From contig NZ_LT796768.1 of NCBI RefSeq assembly GCF_900167475.1, positions 2,728,001 through 2,792,000 on the forward strand: a stretch of DNA of 64,000 bases, written 5' to 3'. Made by a program: the position numbers and the translations under genes. Below are positions 1 to 7,651 of this stretch, piece by piece. Position 1 is the stretch's first letter. Each line of letters starts with the position of its first letter. Under the pieces are notes generated by a model. That model was not told where the DNA came from. It ran no database searches and saw only the letters and a list, made by a program, of their open reading frames with translations. The DNA is from Aeromicrobium choanae (GTDB lineage: Bacteria > Actinomycetota > Actinomycetes > Propionibacteriales > Nocardioidaceae).

Positions 1-231
1 GAGAAGGTCCGCCCCCAGGTGCCCGACGACCTCTTCACGCTCTACCAGAAGCTCGCCGGCAACCACGGTGGCCTGGGCGCGGCCGCCCTGCGCGCCCGTC
101 GCTGCCAGGGCTGCCACCTCGAGCTCAACGGCGCCGACCTGCGCGAGCTGCTCGCCGAGCCCGCCGACACCGTGCTCCGCTGCCCCGAGTGCAGCCGCAT
201 CCTGGTGCGCACCTCCGAGCCCAGCGCCTGA
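1..231 (+). CDS. C4-type zinc ribbon protein, C-terminal part (5' end outside window)
   Basis: The frame is open from base 1, so the gene enters from the left edge and only about 76 C-terminal residues are visible. The tail has two CxxC pairs (RRCQGCHLEL and LRCPECSRIL) about 24 residues apart, the C4 zinc ribbon that ends the actinobacterial DUF164-like family. Family members carry a long coiled coil in front of the ribbon, which would lie outside the window. The mycobacterial homologue is, from memory, Rv2229c, beside the RNase H/phosphatase gene, as here. Its TGA overlaps the next ATG by one base (TGATG), indicating co-transcription. The molecular role of the family is unclear. Confidence 0.85.
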   Translation, partial: EKVRPQVPDDLFTLYQKLAGNHGGLGAAALRARRCQGCHLELNGADLRELLAEPADTVLRCPECSRILVRTSEPSA

Positions 232-1391
232 TGGGCTGGGTGGCCGAGGCCGACGGAGGATCGCGCGGGAACCCCGGTCCTGCCGCCTACGGTTCGGCGC
301 TGCTGAAGGACGGCGCTCTCGTCGCCGACCGCGGCGAGACGATCGGCGTCGCGACGAACAACGTGGCCGAGTACCGCGGCCTCATCGGCGCGCTCGAGCT
401 CGCGCGCGAGCACGCCGGCGGTGAGCCGCTCGAGGTCCGCATGGACTCCAAGCTGGTCATCGAGCAGATGGCCGGGCGCTGGAAGATCAAGCACCCCGAC
501 ATGAAGCCGCTCGCGATACGGGCGCAGGCGATCGTGCGCGACCTCGGCCCCGTCACGTGGACGTGGGTGCCGCGCGCACAGAACGCCCGGGCCGACGCGC
601 TGGCCAACGCGGCCCTGGACGCGCAGAAGGCAGGCCGCTCGGGCCTCGTGTCGTCCTTCGACTCCACCCAGCCGGTGCAGCTGGCCGACGAGCCGCCGGA
701 GCCGCCGGCGCTGTTCACCGAGCCCCGCGACGAGGCGAAGGACAAGAAGCCGGCGCTCGGCTGGCGCGGGTCGATGCACGGCGACCCCACCACCGTCATC
801 CTGCTGCGCCACGGCGTCACGGCCCACACGCAGCGCAAGCTGTTCAGCGGCACCGGTGGCGAGGATCCGCCGCTGGTCGACGAGGGTGTCGAGCAGGCCC
901 GCCATGCCGCGGCGTGGATCGCCGAGCGCGGGGGAGCGGACGCGATCGTGTCGTCCCCGCTGCAGCGCACCCGCCAGACCGCGGCCCAGGTGGCCGAGCG
1001 ACTCGGCCTGCCGGTCGAGATCGAGGAGGGCTTCGCCGAGGCCGGCTTCGGTGAGTGGGACGGCTTCTCGTTCGGCGACATCATGAAGCGCTGGCCGAAG
1101 GAGCTGGACTCCTGGCTCTCGTCCACCGCGGTCCCGCCGCCGGGTGGTGAGTCGTTCGACGCCGTCGCCACGCGCGTCGAGGCGGCGCGCGACCGGCTGC
1201 TGCAGCGTCACGCGGGCCGGACGGTGGTCGTGGCCAGCCACGTCACCCCGATCAAGCTGATGGTGCGGCTCGCGCTCGGCTCGGACATGGGCGTCATCCA
1301 CCGGATGGAGCTCGCGCCGGCCTCGATCACCACGATCACGTGGTGGCCCGACGGCACCCCGAGCCTGCGTAACTTCTCCGCCACGCCCTGA
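231..1391 (+). CDS. Bifunctional RNase HI / histidine phosphatase (Rv2228c-like)
   Basis: This is a 386-residue fusion. Residues 1-130 form an RNase HI domain with the acidic catalytic set visible as D8 (EADGGSRGNPG), E47 (NNVAEYRG), D72 (RMDSKL) and D122 (ARADALAN); it cleaves RNA in RNA-DNA hybrids. After a linker, residues 187-386 form a histidine phosphatase domain with the RHG motif (LLRHGVTAHT, H194) and a second conserved His in VVVASHVTP; such domains are annotated as alpha-ribazole/acid phosphatase (CobC-like). The ATG at 231 overlaps the upstream stop; an earlier in-frame ATG at 189 lies inside the upstream gene and is less likely. The fusion is characteristic of actinobacteria. Confidence 0.93.
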   Translation: MGWVAEADGGSRGNPGPAAYGSALLKDGALVADRGETIGVATNNVAEYRGLIGALELAREHAGGEPLEVRMDSKLVIEQMAGRWKIKHPDMKPLAIRAQAIVRDLGPVTWTWVPRAQNARADALANAALDAQKAGRSGLVSSFDSTQPVQLADEPPEPPALFTEPRDEAKDKKPALGWRGSMHGDPTTVILLRHGVTAHTQRKLFSGTGGEDPPLVDEGVEQARHAAAWIAERGGADAIVSSPLQRTRQTAAQVAERLGLPVEIEEGFAEAGFGEWDGFSFGDIMKRWPKELDSWLSSTAVPPPGGESFDAVATRVEAARDRLLQRHAGRTVVVASHVTPIKLMVRLALGSDMGVIHRMELAPASITTITWWPDGTPSLRNFSATP

Positions 1392-1397
1392 TCTCGG

Positions 1398-2141
1398 TCA
1401 GCGCAGGATGACGTCGAGCCGCGTGGGGCCGGACGCCTCGACCGTCCAGCCGAGGTCGCGCAGGGCGTCGGCGAGCGTATCGGCGTCCTTGGCCTCGACG
1501 CCCTCGGCCAGCAGCTGACCCACGATCCGGCCCTTCGTGGCCTTGTTGCTGTGGCTGACGATCGAGCGCCTGCCGTCCGTCTCGGTCAGCACGCGCATCG
1601 TCACCGAGCCCGCAGGCGCCTGGCCCAGCGCGACGTAGGTGCCGGACCTCAGGTCGAGCACCAGCTCCCCCTCGGCGAGCTCGGCCAGCGCCCGGGGGAC
1701 CACCGGCTTCCAGCGGCTGGCGACGGTACCGAGTCGCGGCAGCGTCACCGAGCCACTCAGCCGGTAGGCCGGGATGAGGTCCTGCGGGCGCACCAGCCCG
1801 AACAGCGCCGACGCGATCGCCAGGCTCGCGCGGCCGCGCTCCTGCGCCGCGTCGTCGAGGTCCGCCCAGCCGAGCTCGGAGTAGAGCACCCCGGTGTAGA
1901 CCTCGATCGCCGGCGCGGTGGGCTTCTCGCGCAGTCGCGTGTTCCGGGCGATGTCGTCGGCCTGCGTCGGCCCGAGACCGAGGATCTCGGCGGCACGCTT
2001 CGTCGAGCTGAGCCGGACGAGGGCGTTCAGCAGCTGCTCGCGCGTGCGGCCCAGGACGGGGGAGGAGAGGGTGCCCAGGTTGAGCACGGGACCGGTCGCG
2101 GGGCGGGTTTTTCCCTCAGAGGGAGGCAGCACGATCAGCAC
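1398..2141 (-). CDS. yaaA: Peroxide stress protein YaaA (DUF328)
   Basis: A 247-residue protein beginning MLIVLPPSEGKTRP, the YaaA/DUF328 signature, with the usual C-terminal HSNKATKGRIVGQLL segment. In E. coli YaaA lowers intracellular free iron during peroxide stress and thereby limits Fenton damage; the biochemical activity is still poorly defined. The gene is convergent with the RNase H gene, with 6 bases between stops, and lies downstream of the manganese exporter gene on the same strand. A link between Mn export and iron-dependent oxidative stress is plausible but inferred only from position. Confidence 0.9.
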   Translation of the reverse strand: MLIVLPPSEGKTRPATGPVLNLGTLSSPVLGRTREQLLNALVRLSSTKRAAEILGLGPTQADDIARNTRLREKPTAPAIEVYTGVLYSELGWADLDDAAQERGRASLAIASALFGLVRPQDLIPAYRLSGSVTLPRLGTVASRWKPVVPRALAELAEGELVLDLRSGTYVALGQAPAGSVTMRVLTETDGRRSIVSHSNKATKGRIVGQLLAEGVEAKDADTLADALRDLGWTVEASGPTRLDVILR

Positions 2142-2155
2142 GTCGCGACCCTATG

Positions 2156-2716
2156 TCAGCCGAGCAGCAGCCAGATGCCGAGGGCGGCGAACAGCAGCGC
2201 GGCCACGGCGTGCACGGCCCGCACCGGCAGCACCTTGAGGATCTGCTTGCCGAGCAGGACGGCGAGGGTGATCGAGAAGACCATGCCGATCGTGCTGCCG
2301 ATCCAGACCCAGTACCACGAGTACTGCGTGGCCAGGGTCATCGTGGCGAACATCGTCTTGTCGCCCAGCTCGGCCAGCGCGAACGCCAGCCCCACGGTGA
2401 CCAGGGCGCGCCCGCTGTGGGGGACGACGCTGATCTCCTCCTCGTGCTCCTGCCCGAGCAGGGACCAGGCGGTGATGGCGGCGAAGACGAGGAAGACGAC
2501 ACCGGCCACCACCTGCAGGACGTGCTCGGGGATGAGGTTCCCGAGGGCCTCGCCGACCAGGGCCGAGGCGAGGTTGATGAGCGCACAGGCGATCCCCATC
2601 CCGAGGACCACCGTGCGGGCGCGGTAGCGCGTGGCGAACGTCATCGCCATCAGCTGGCTCTTGTCGCCGAGCTCGGCGACGAACACCAGCGCTGCCGCGA
2701 TGAACACTGCTTCCAT
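2156..2716 (-). CDS. TMEM165/GDT1 (UPF0016) family Mn2+ exporter
   Basis: A 186-residue membrane protein with about six hydrophobic segments and the duplicated family motif ExGDK(S/T): AELGDKSQLM at residues 14-23 and LAELGDKTMF in the second half. Bacterial GDT1-family proteins transport cations and several export Mn2+. The ATG at 2716 is chosen because a GAGGAG ribosome-binding site lies about 10 bases upstream and the family starts with this first helix; longer in-frame extension would run through the riboswitch. The yybP-ykoY-type leader directly upstream strongly supports a manganese-homeostasis role. Confidence 0.9.
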   Translation of the reverse strand: MEAVFIAAALVFVAELGDKSQLMAMTFATRYRARTVVLGMGIACALINLASALVGEALGNLIPEHVLQVVAGVVFLVFAAITAWSLLGQEHEEEISVVPHSGRALVTVGLAFALAELGDKTMFATMTLATQYSWYWVWIGSTIGMVFSITLAVLLGKQILKVLPVRAVHAVAALLFAALGIWLLLG

Positions 2717-2720
2717 GACA

Positions 2721-2905
2721 AAGGCTCCTCGTCCACCCGGACGAGGAGCCTTGGGATACGACGAGCCTCGACCGGGCTCGCTTGCACGAATCCGGTCGAA
2801 AGTCTCGTCCGCCAGATCACTCTGGCCCGCTGTACCGGAGACCGAGGTCTCAGTGTGTCGACGCAGCGATTGGGGACTACTCCCTTTCGATGCTCCCAGC
2901 CTACC
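2721..2905 (-). promoter_or_regulatory. yybP-ykoY (mntP) type Mn2+ riboswitch with SD-sequestering hairpin
   Basis: Read on the minus strand, the leader contains AAAGGGAGTAG, GGCCAGAGTGATCTGGC and GACGAGACTTTCGACCGG, characteristic of actinobacterial yybP-ykoY aptamers, which sense Mn2+. Just before the ORF there is a perfect 14-bp hairpin with a 4-base loop (arms 2739-2752 and 2721-2734). The GAGGAG Shine-Dalgarno of the exporter lies in its 3' arm, 4 bases before ATG come after the stem. This argues for translational control: Mn2+ binding should free the ribosome site and switch the exporter on. Aptamer ends are approximate. Confidence 0.87.
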
Positions 2906-2935
2906 GGGGCGGCGGTCACCCTCGCCCGCGGGGCA

Positions 2936-2941
2936 TAGGAT
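2936..2941 (+). promoter_or_regulatory. -10 element (TAGGAT) of rnpB
   Basis: TAGGAT lies 6 bases before the first base of the P1 helix of RNase P RNA, the expected -10 to start-site distance. No convincing -35 hexamer was seen. Confidence 0.5.
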
Positions 2942-2947
2942 GGGTCC

Positions 2948-3330
2948 GCGAATGAGTCGGCCGGGCGGCCGCGGCGCCTCCGGGCGTCGAGGAAAGTCCG
3001 GACTCCGAAGAGCACGGTGGTGGCCAACAGCCACCCACGGTGACGTGCGGGACAGTGCCACAGAGAACAGACCGCCAGCGGCCACCTCCGGGTGGTGCGG
3101 GTAAGGGTGAAACGGTGAGGTAAGAGCTCACCAGCGCGGCGGGTGACCGTCGCGGCTAGGTAAACCCCACCGGGAGCAAGACCAAGTAGGCCCTCCGGGG
3201 CCGTGCCACAGGGCTGCTCGTCCGACGTGGCAGGTAGGTCGCACCGAGGTGTCCAGCAATGGGCATCCCAGATGGATGGCCGCCCCTGTTTCGACAGGAC
3301 AGAATCCGGCTTACAGGCCGGCTCATTCGC
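2948..3330 (+). ncRNA. rnpB: RNase P RNA, class A
   Basis: Catalytic RNA of ribonuclease P, which matures tRNA 5' ends. Conserved blocks are all present in order: GAGGAAAGTCCGGACTCC, AGAGAACAGACCGCC, GGGTAAGGGTGAAACGGTG, AAACCCCACC...GAGCAAGACCAAG, AGATGGATGGCCGCC and GACAGAATCCGGCTTACAGG. The ends are set by the P1 helix: GCGAATGAGTCGGCC at the 5' end pairs with GGCCGGCTCATTCGC at the 3' end. Length (about 383 nt) fits the class. Confidence 0.97.
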
Positions 3331-3369
3331 ACCACCTCGTCCGCCCGGCGAGAACGTGGACCGGTGGCC

Positions 3370-3690
3370 CTAGACGGGGTCCCGCAACGCGGGACACAAC
3401 CCGACGAAGTCGGAGCTTGCCGTCAGATAGAAGCAGGTGGCCTCGGACTTCAGGTCGTACTCCTCCCCGAGGTCCCTCAGCATCCACGTCGCCAGGTTCT
3501 CCGGTGTGTCATCGCCGGCCGGTGCGGAGGTCGGGATGTGAGCGAACGGGATGATGACCGTCATCGGCCGGTCGTAGCCGTTGGCAGGGTCCGGCGCGAG
3601 CATCAGGACAACTGCCTCCTCCGACGATTGCAGCCGGGAGTCTGTCATTCGCCTGGTGATGGCAGAGATGACCTCGTGTCTGAGACTCAT
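3370..3690 (-). CDS. Hypothetical protein (106 aa)
   Basis: A small soluble protein I do not recognise. It starts MSLRHEVISAITRR and contains a strand-rich middle (VVLMLAPDPANGYDRPMTVIIPF) and an acidic second half with TWMLRDLGEEYDLKSEATCFYLTASSDF. ATG at 3690 is preferred over upstream in-frame alternatives, which give a basic, low-complexity extension; only a weak AAGG lies upstream. It is convergent with rnpB and divergent from the next small gene. No signal peptide or membrane segment is visible. Confidence 0.6.
   Translation of the reverse strand: MSLRHEVISAITRRMTDSRLQSSEEAVVLMLAPDPANGYDRPMTVIIPFAHIPTSAPAGDDTPENLATWMLRDLGEEYDLKSEATCFYLTASSDFVGLCPALRDPV
3379..3395. terminator. Short hairpin after rnpB (weak terminator candidate)
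   Basis: A 7-bp stem, GTCCCGC-AAC-GCGGGAC, 49 bases downstream of rnpB. It also lies in the last codons of the convergent hypothetical gene. There is no U-tract. Confidence 0.35.
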
Positions 3691-3811
3691 GGCTGATTCG
3701 TACCTTGTCCGCAGGTTGTGGGCAACACATCGAGACGGTGTCCGCCACTTGATGCACCGTGAGCCGCTGAGCCCGCGGGCGCCGCGGTCGCGGATCGGGC
3801 ACGATGAGCCC

Positions 3812-4006
3812 ATGGCGTACTTCTACTGCTTGAAGCACAACACCGTCGAGGGCGACGAGGGGTGCAAGGCGTCCGATCGCCTCGGCCCCTACGAGTCGGA
3901 GGCGGAGGCCTCGCGTGCGCTGGACACCGCGCACGAGAAGTCGAAGGCGTGGGACGAGGACCCGAAGTGGAACGACGACGCTCCACCGGCCGGCTCACCT
4001 GAGTGA
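3812..4006 (+). CDS. Small conserved actinobacterial protein (64 aa, unknown function)
   Basis: It begins MAYFYCLKHNTVEGDEGCKASDRLGPY and ends in a Trp/Asp-rich tail (AWDEDPKWNDD). I recognise this as a short protein widespread in actinobacteria with an invariant YCLKH...VEG..GC.A.DRLGPY core, but know no established function. The Cys-His and Gly-Cys pattern could bind a metal, which is speculation. Its TGA overlaps the GTG of the downstream membrane protein gene (GTGA), so the two are translationally coupled. Confidence 0.75.
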   Translation: MAYFYCLKHNTVEGDEGCKASDRLGPYESEAEASRALDTAHEKSKAWDEDPKWNDDAPPAGSPE

Positions 4007-5502
4007 CCCTTCCCGACCGGCTCGGCCGCGCCGGCTGGCCGATCGCCTGGGTCCTCCTGGCGCTGCCGCTGCTGTGGTGGACGGTCGGGCTCCTCTCCGA
4101 CGGCTGGCTCCCGCACGGTGACACGGCCGTGGCCGCCGTGCGGATCCACGACGTGTTCGGGCCGCACACGCCCCTGCTGGGCATGCCCTCGACCGGCGGA
4201 GAGATCGTCGAGGGCGCGCACGCCCACCACCCCGGCCCGATGCAGTTCCAGCTGCTGGCCCCGCTGTACGCGCTGAGCGGCTTCGCTCCCTGGGCGCTGG
4301 TGGTGGGGTCGTTCCTGCTGCTGACCGGGCTCCTGGGCCTCGCCCTCGCCGCGGCCTCACGGGCCGCCGGGCGCCGCGGCTGGCTCACCGTCGCGGTGGT
4401 CCACCTCGCCATGATCGTGGGTGTCGGCGTCGCCCTCGTCACCCCGTGGAATCCGTGGGTGGCGATGTTCGCGCTGGGCGCCTCGGTCTCGGCTGCCTGG
4501 GCCGTCCTGACCGGTCACGGACGCTGGTGGCCGGTCTTCGTCGTCGTGATCTCGCTGGCGGCGCAGACCCAGCTCGCGATCGCTCCGCTCGCCCTCGTGC
4601 TGGGACTGGTCACGCTCGGCGCCTCGATCGCGCTGTGGAGGAGGGGACGCCTCGAGGTCACGCGGGGAACCCTCGTGCTCACCCTCGTGCTGGGGCTGGC
4701 CTGCTGGGCCGCTCCGCTCGTGGAGGTGGTGCGGAACGAGCCGGACAACCTCGACCTGCTGGCGCGCATCGCCGGATCCGGCGGCGGACTGCTGCCCGCC
4801 GTCCTGCTCGCCGCGGTCGTCGGAGGGCTGCTGTGGTGGACCCGGCGGCGGCGCACGGGCCTGACCTCGGGCGATCCCTCGAGCCTGGTGACGTGGCTGT
4901 GGATCGGCACGCTCGTGCTGCTGGCCTCGGCGACGAGGGCGGGGGAGGGCCGCGGCTTCTACGTCGTCTACGGCGCCGCCGTCCCGCTCACTCTCCTCGC
5001 GTGGCCGGTGGTCGGCTGGGCGCTCCGGTCACGGCACCGACGTGCGCTCGGCGGGGTCGCTGTGGCCTGCGCGCTCCTGGCCCTGGCGTTCCTGCCGAAG
5101 AACATGGCCGACACCGCTCAGGGGGACAGCCGTCGTGCCGCGCCGGTGATCCGGGCGGCGCAGGCGATGGCGGGGACGGCCGGCGGCCCCGTCGTGGTCG
5201 AGACCAAGGGCGGGCTGGCCTGGCTCGACATCGGCGCGGGCGTCTACGCGGCGCTGCTGGCTGATGGCCACGACGTGTACTTCGACGCGCGGGTCGACGG
5301 CGAGCGCGAGGACGACTTCCGCGATCCACGGCAGGCGGAGGGTCCCGTGCGCCGGATCACCGTCCACAGTCATCCGGGAACGACCGATCCACCGCCGGAG
5401 GGCGCGGTGGTCGACCGGATCGAGCTGCCGCAGCCGGCGGGAGCCACCGTCGTGTCGGGTGCCGAGCGGTACGTCGACCTCGTGCTGCTCGACGAGCGCT
5501 GA
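4003..5502 (+). CDS. Polytopic membrane protein, GT-C glycosyltransferase-like
   Basis: A 499-residue protein with roughly ten hydrophobic segments and a soluble C-terminal domain from about residue 375. After the first helix comes GWLPHGDTAVAAVRIHDVFGPHTPLLGMPST...VEGAHAHHPGPMQF; such an acidic first loop after TM1 is a hallmark of GT-C type transferases using polyprenyl-phosphate sugars, but I cannot name donor or acceptor. A paralogue with the same first-loop pattern is encoded at 19918-21612. GTG start at 4003 overlaps the upstream stop by four bases. The gene is convergent with the HNH nuclease gene, 6 bases between stops. Confidence 0.8.
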   Translation: MTLPDRLGRAGWPIAWVLLALPLLWWTVGLLSDGWLPHGDTAVAAVRIHDVFGPHTPLLGMPSTGGEIVEGAHAHHPGPMQFQLLAPLYALSGFAPWALVVGSFLLLTGLLGLALAAASRAAGRRGWLTVAVVHLAMIVGVGVALVTPWNPWVAMFALGASVSAAWAVLTGHGRWWPVFVVVISLAAQTQLAIAPLALVLGLVTLGASIALWRRGRLEVTRGTLVLTLVLGLACWAAPLVEVVRNEPDNLDLLARIAGSGGGLLPAVLLAAVVGGLLWWTRRRRTGLTSGDPSSLVTWLWIGTLVLLASATRAGEGRGFYVVYGAAVPLTLLAWPVVGWALRSRHRRALGGVAVACALLALAFLPKNMADTAQGDSRRAAPVIRAAQAMAGTAGGPVVVETKGGLAWLDIGAGVYAALLADGHDVYFDARVDGEREDDFRDPRQAEGPVRRITVHSHPGTTDPPPEGAVVDRIELPQPAGATVVSGAERYVDLVLLDER

Positions 5503-5508
5503 CCCCCG

Positions 5509-6405
5509 TCAGGCCTGGGAGGCGCGGTACCCGGCTGCCTGGGCGGCCGACTCGGTCGCGAAGCACTCCTCGGGCTTGGTCACGTCGTAGTAGCGACCGC
5601 TCGGGAGGTGGTAGATCATCGAGTTCGCGTTGCCCTTGATGGGGTGGCTGCCCGGGCAGTCGTAGGCCGAGACCGGCGGGACGGCGCCGCCGGGATTCGT
5701 CCGCTTCTTCTTCTTCTTCTTCTTCTTCTTCTTGGCGCTCTCCGCCTTGCCCTTCGCGGGCCGGTCCACCATCGTGCGGGCGTCACCGCAGCGGGCCACC
5801 CGCCGGCTCAGCACCCGGTGTTCCGCACGGTCGACCGTGAGGTTCCAGCGGTACTTCACGGCCACCCAGCGGGCGACGTACGCGCAGGTGCGGTGGCGCG
5901 GCAGCCAGCTGGCGGGATCGTGATCGGACTTCGACTGGTTGGAGTGGCTCGAGACGGCCAGCAGCGAGTGCCGGTACGACGTGTCGTTGGCGAAGCCGCG
6001 GCGGCGGTTCGTGCTCCACGTGGAGGCGCCCGAGCGCCACGCCTCGGCGAGGGCCACACGGTGGTCGATCTGCAGTCCACGTGGCTTGGTGATGGTGCGC
6101 CCGGTGTACTCGTTCACCCAGCGACCGCGCTTCACGCGGCACCACCGGTCCTTGGAGGCCTTCTTGCGCGACTCGGCGATCAGCACCGTCTCGCGCACGT
6201 TGCACTCGCCCTTGCGCATCGTCCAGTGGTCGAACGCGTCACGGTCGTACGTGCCGCGGTCCTTCTCCGGGGCGATCCGCAGCTTCTTCAGCAGCTTCCC
6301 TGCGGCCACCTTGCGAGGGCCCGCCTCAGCGGGGGACGAGGTGAGCGCGAGCGTACCCAGCGCCAGCGCCAGGGCGAGCAGGATCGAGGGGAGACGGCGG
6401 GGCAT
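5509..6405 (-). CDS. Secreted HNH (DUF1524-type) nuclease with C-terminal 'sunset' domain
   Basis: 298 residues. Residues 1-28 are a signal peptide ending SSPAEAG. The middle carries an HNH/DUF1524-like nuclease core with LQIDHRVALAEAW (the metal-binding DH) and the downstream ...SHSNQSKSDHDPASW segment, resembling secreted nucleases of actinomycetes. A lysine-rich linker with about eleven consecutive Lys codons leads to a roughly 50-residue C-terminal domain (YDCPGSHPIKGNANSMIYH...EECFATESAAQAAGYR), the 'sunset' domain often appended to secreted proteins. Role: probable extracellular DNA degradation. Substrate is not shown by the sequence. Confidence 0.85.
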   Translation of the reverse strand: MPRRLPSILLALALALGTLALTSSPAEAGPRKVAAGKLLKKLRIAPEKDRGTYDRDAFDHWTMRKGECNVRETVLIAESRKKASKDRWCRVKRGRWVNEYTGRTITKPRGLQIDHRVALAEAWRSGASTWSTNRRRGFANDTSYRHSLLAVSSHSNQSKSDHDPASWLPRHRTCAYVARWVAVKYRWNLTVDRAEHRVLSRRVARCGDARTMVDRPAKGKAESAKKKKKKKKKKRTNPGGAVPPVSAYDCPGSHPIKGNANSMIYHLPSGRYYDVTKPEECFATESAAQAAGYRASQA

Positions 6406-6482
6406 GATCCCGACCGTAGGCAGTCACCTGGGCCCCGTCCGGCGAATCAGCCACATTGGTCCCATCGGGCCATGGGAGGGCC

Positions 6483-7607
6483 TCAGGACAGCGCCCGGGC
6501 GACGAGGTCGACGAGCCCACCGCGCCAGCAGGCGTAGTCGTGGCCGCCGTCGAACTCGGTCAGCTCGACCGTCGTCTCCGTGGTGGCGAGGTCCTCGGCC
6601 AGCCGGCGGTGGAGGGGCAGCAGGGTCCACTCCTGCCGACCGACCTCGAGCAGGACGAGCCCTCCGCCCCGGGCCAGCTCGGGGGCCGGATCGGCCTTCC
6701 AGAGCGAGGCGGACTGAGCGATGGCGACGCCCACGCGATCCGGATGAAGCGCGACGGCCCACAGGGCCGAGAGTCCGCCCAGGCTCTGCCCCGCGACCAC
6801 CGTCCGCTCCGGCGAGCGCGAGACGTCCTCCCGTGCGTGCAGCCACGGCAGCACCGAGGTGGCCACGAAGGCCGTCACGCCCTCGGGAGTGCCGACGTCG
6901 GCCCACCGGTCGGCCACGCTGCCCGAGGCGACGAACACCGCCACGTGCGCCGGGACGGCACCGTCACGGTGGGCGGCGTCGAGGGAGCGGTGCAGGCCGT
7001 GGTGATCGAGCCAGGTCTCGCCGTCGAGGACCACGAGCACCGGCAGGTGGCGACCCGAGCCGACCCGGTGGACCCACACGTCGCGCCCGTCGATGCGATG
7101 GACCGGCGGGCGGGGCGTGAAGGAGTCACCCGGCCATGGCTGCGCCGGAGCGTCCGGGAGCGACACGACGGACATGGCCGTTCCCGCGCGGTTCAGCGCG
7201 CGATCGGCCACGTGCGGGTCGGGCAGGCCGCGATCGAGCAGCGACCGCAGCCCGACGTGCCCGTCGGCCCGTCGCCACGGCGGCTCCTCCGGCCACTCGT
7301 GGACGATGAAGGAGTACGACGCCCGCCACGTCGGCGCCATGCGCACGCTCAACGCCCACGGACCGCGCGGGCCGACCTGCTCCATCGTGGTGGCGTCGAG
7401 GTCGGACTCGTCCGTCAGGCGGTTGGCGAACAGCAGCACCGAGGAGGCGCCTGGCGCGTCGTGGACGAACGTCACGACGCACGTGTCGGGCTCGATGTCG
7501 ACGATGGGCCCGCGCGCCGCGCGCAGCACCTCGGGGTCGCGCAGTCGCTCGGGCAGCGGCACCCGGGGGACCGGCGACGGACGAGGAACCTTGGGCGGTT
7601 GCCTCAT
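6483..7607 (-). CDS. Enterochelin-esterase-like hydrolase (Fes/IroE family)
   Basis: 374 residues: an N-terminal enterochelin-esterase domain (about 1-150) and a C-terminal esterase-D type alpha/beta hydrolase. The nucleophile elbow VVAGQSLGGLSAL is visible, and EFDGGHDYACWR near the end supplies the catalytic His. Fes-type enzymes hydrolyse the ester backbone of ferric catecholate siderophores in the cytoplasm and release iron. No signal peptide is present. It is divergent from a GntR regulator and next to the siderophore ABC operon, which supports this role. The natural substrate (own siderophore or a xenosiderophore) cannot be told; no siderophore synthesis genes are in the window. Confidence 0.85.
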   Translation of the reverse strand: MRQPPKVPRPSPVPRVPLPERLRDPEVLRAARGPIVDIEPDTCVVTFVHDAPGASSVLLFANRLTDESDLDATTMEQVGPRGPWALSVRMAPTWRASYSFIVHEWPEEPPWRRADGHVGLRSLLDRGLPDPHVADRALNRAGTAMSVVSLPDAPAQPWPGDSFTPRPPVHRIDGRDVWVHRVGSGRHLPVLVVLDGETWLDHHGLHRSLDAAHRDGAVPAHVAVFVASGSVADRWADVGTPEGVTAFVATSVLPWLHAREDVSRSPERTVVAGQSLGGLSALWAVALHPDRVGVAIAQSASLWKADPAPELARGGGLVLLEVGRQEWTLLPLHRRLAEDLATTETTVELTEFDGGHDYACWRGGLVDLVARALS

Positions 7608-7636
7608 GACACCCCCGGATCCGAACGGCCCGGCCC

Positions 7637-7642
7637 TAGACT
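7637..7642 (+). promoter_or_regulatory. -10 element (TAGACT) of GntR gene
   Basis: TAGACT is 9 bases before the ATG at 7652, so the transcript would have almost no 5' leader. No ribosome-binding site is seen. Confidence 0.4.
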
Positions 7643-7651
7643 CGACGGACC

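Noticed and set aside
2948-3330. Reading frames across the RNase P RNA gene
   Set aside because: The sequence is explained by conserved RNase P RNA blocks and the P1 helix.
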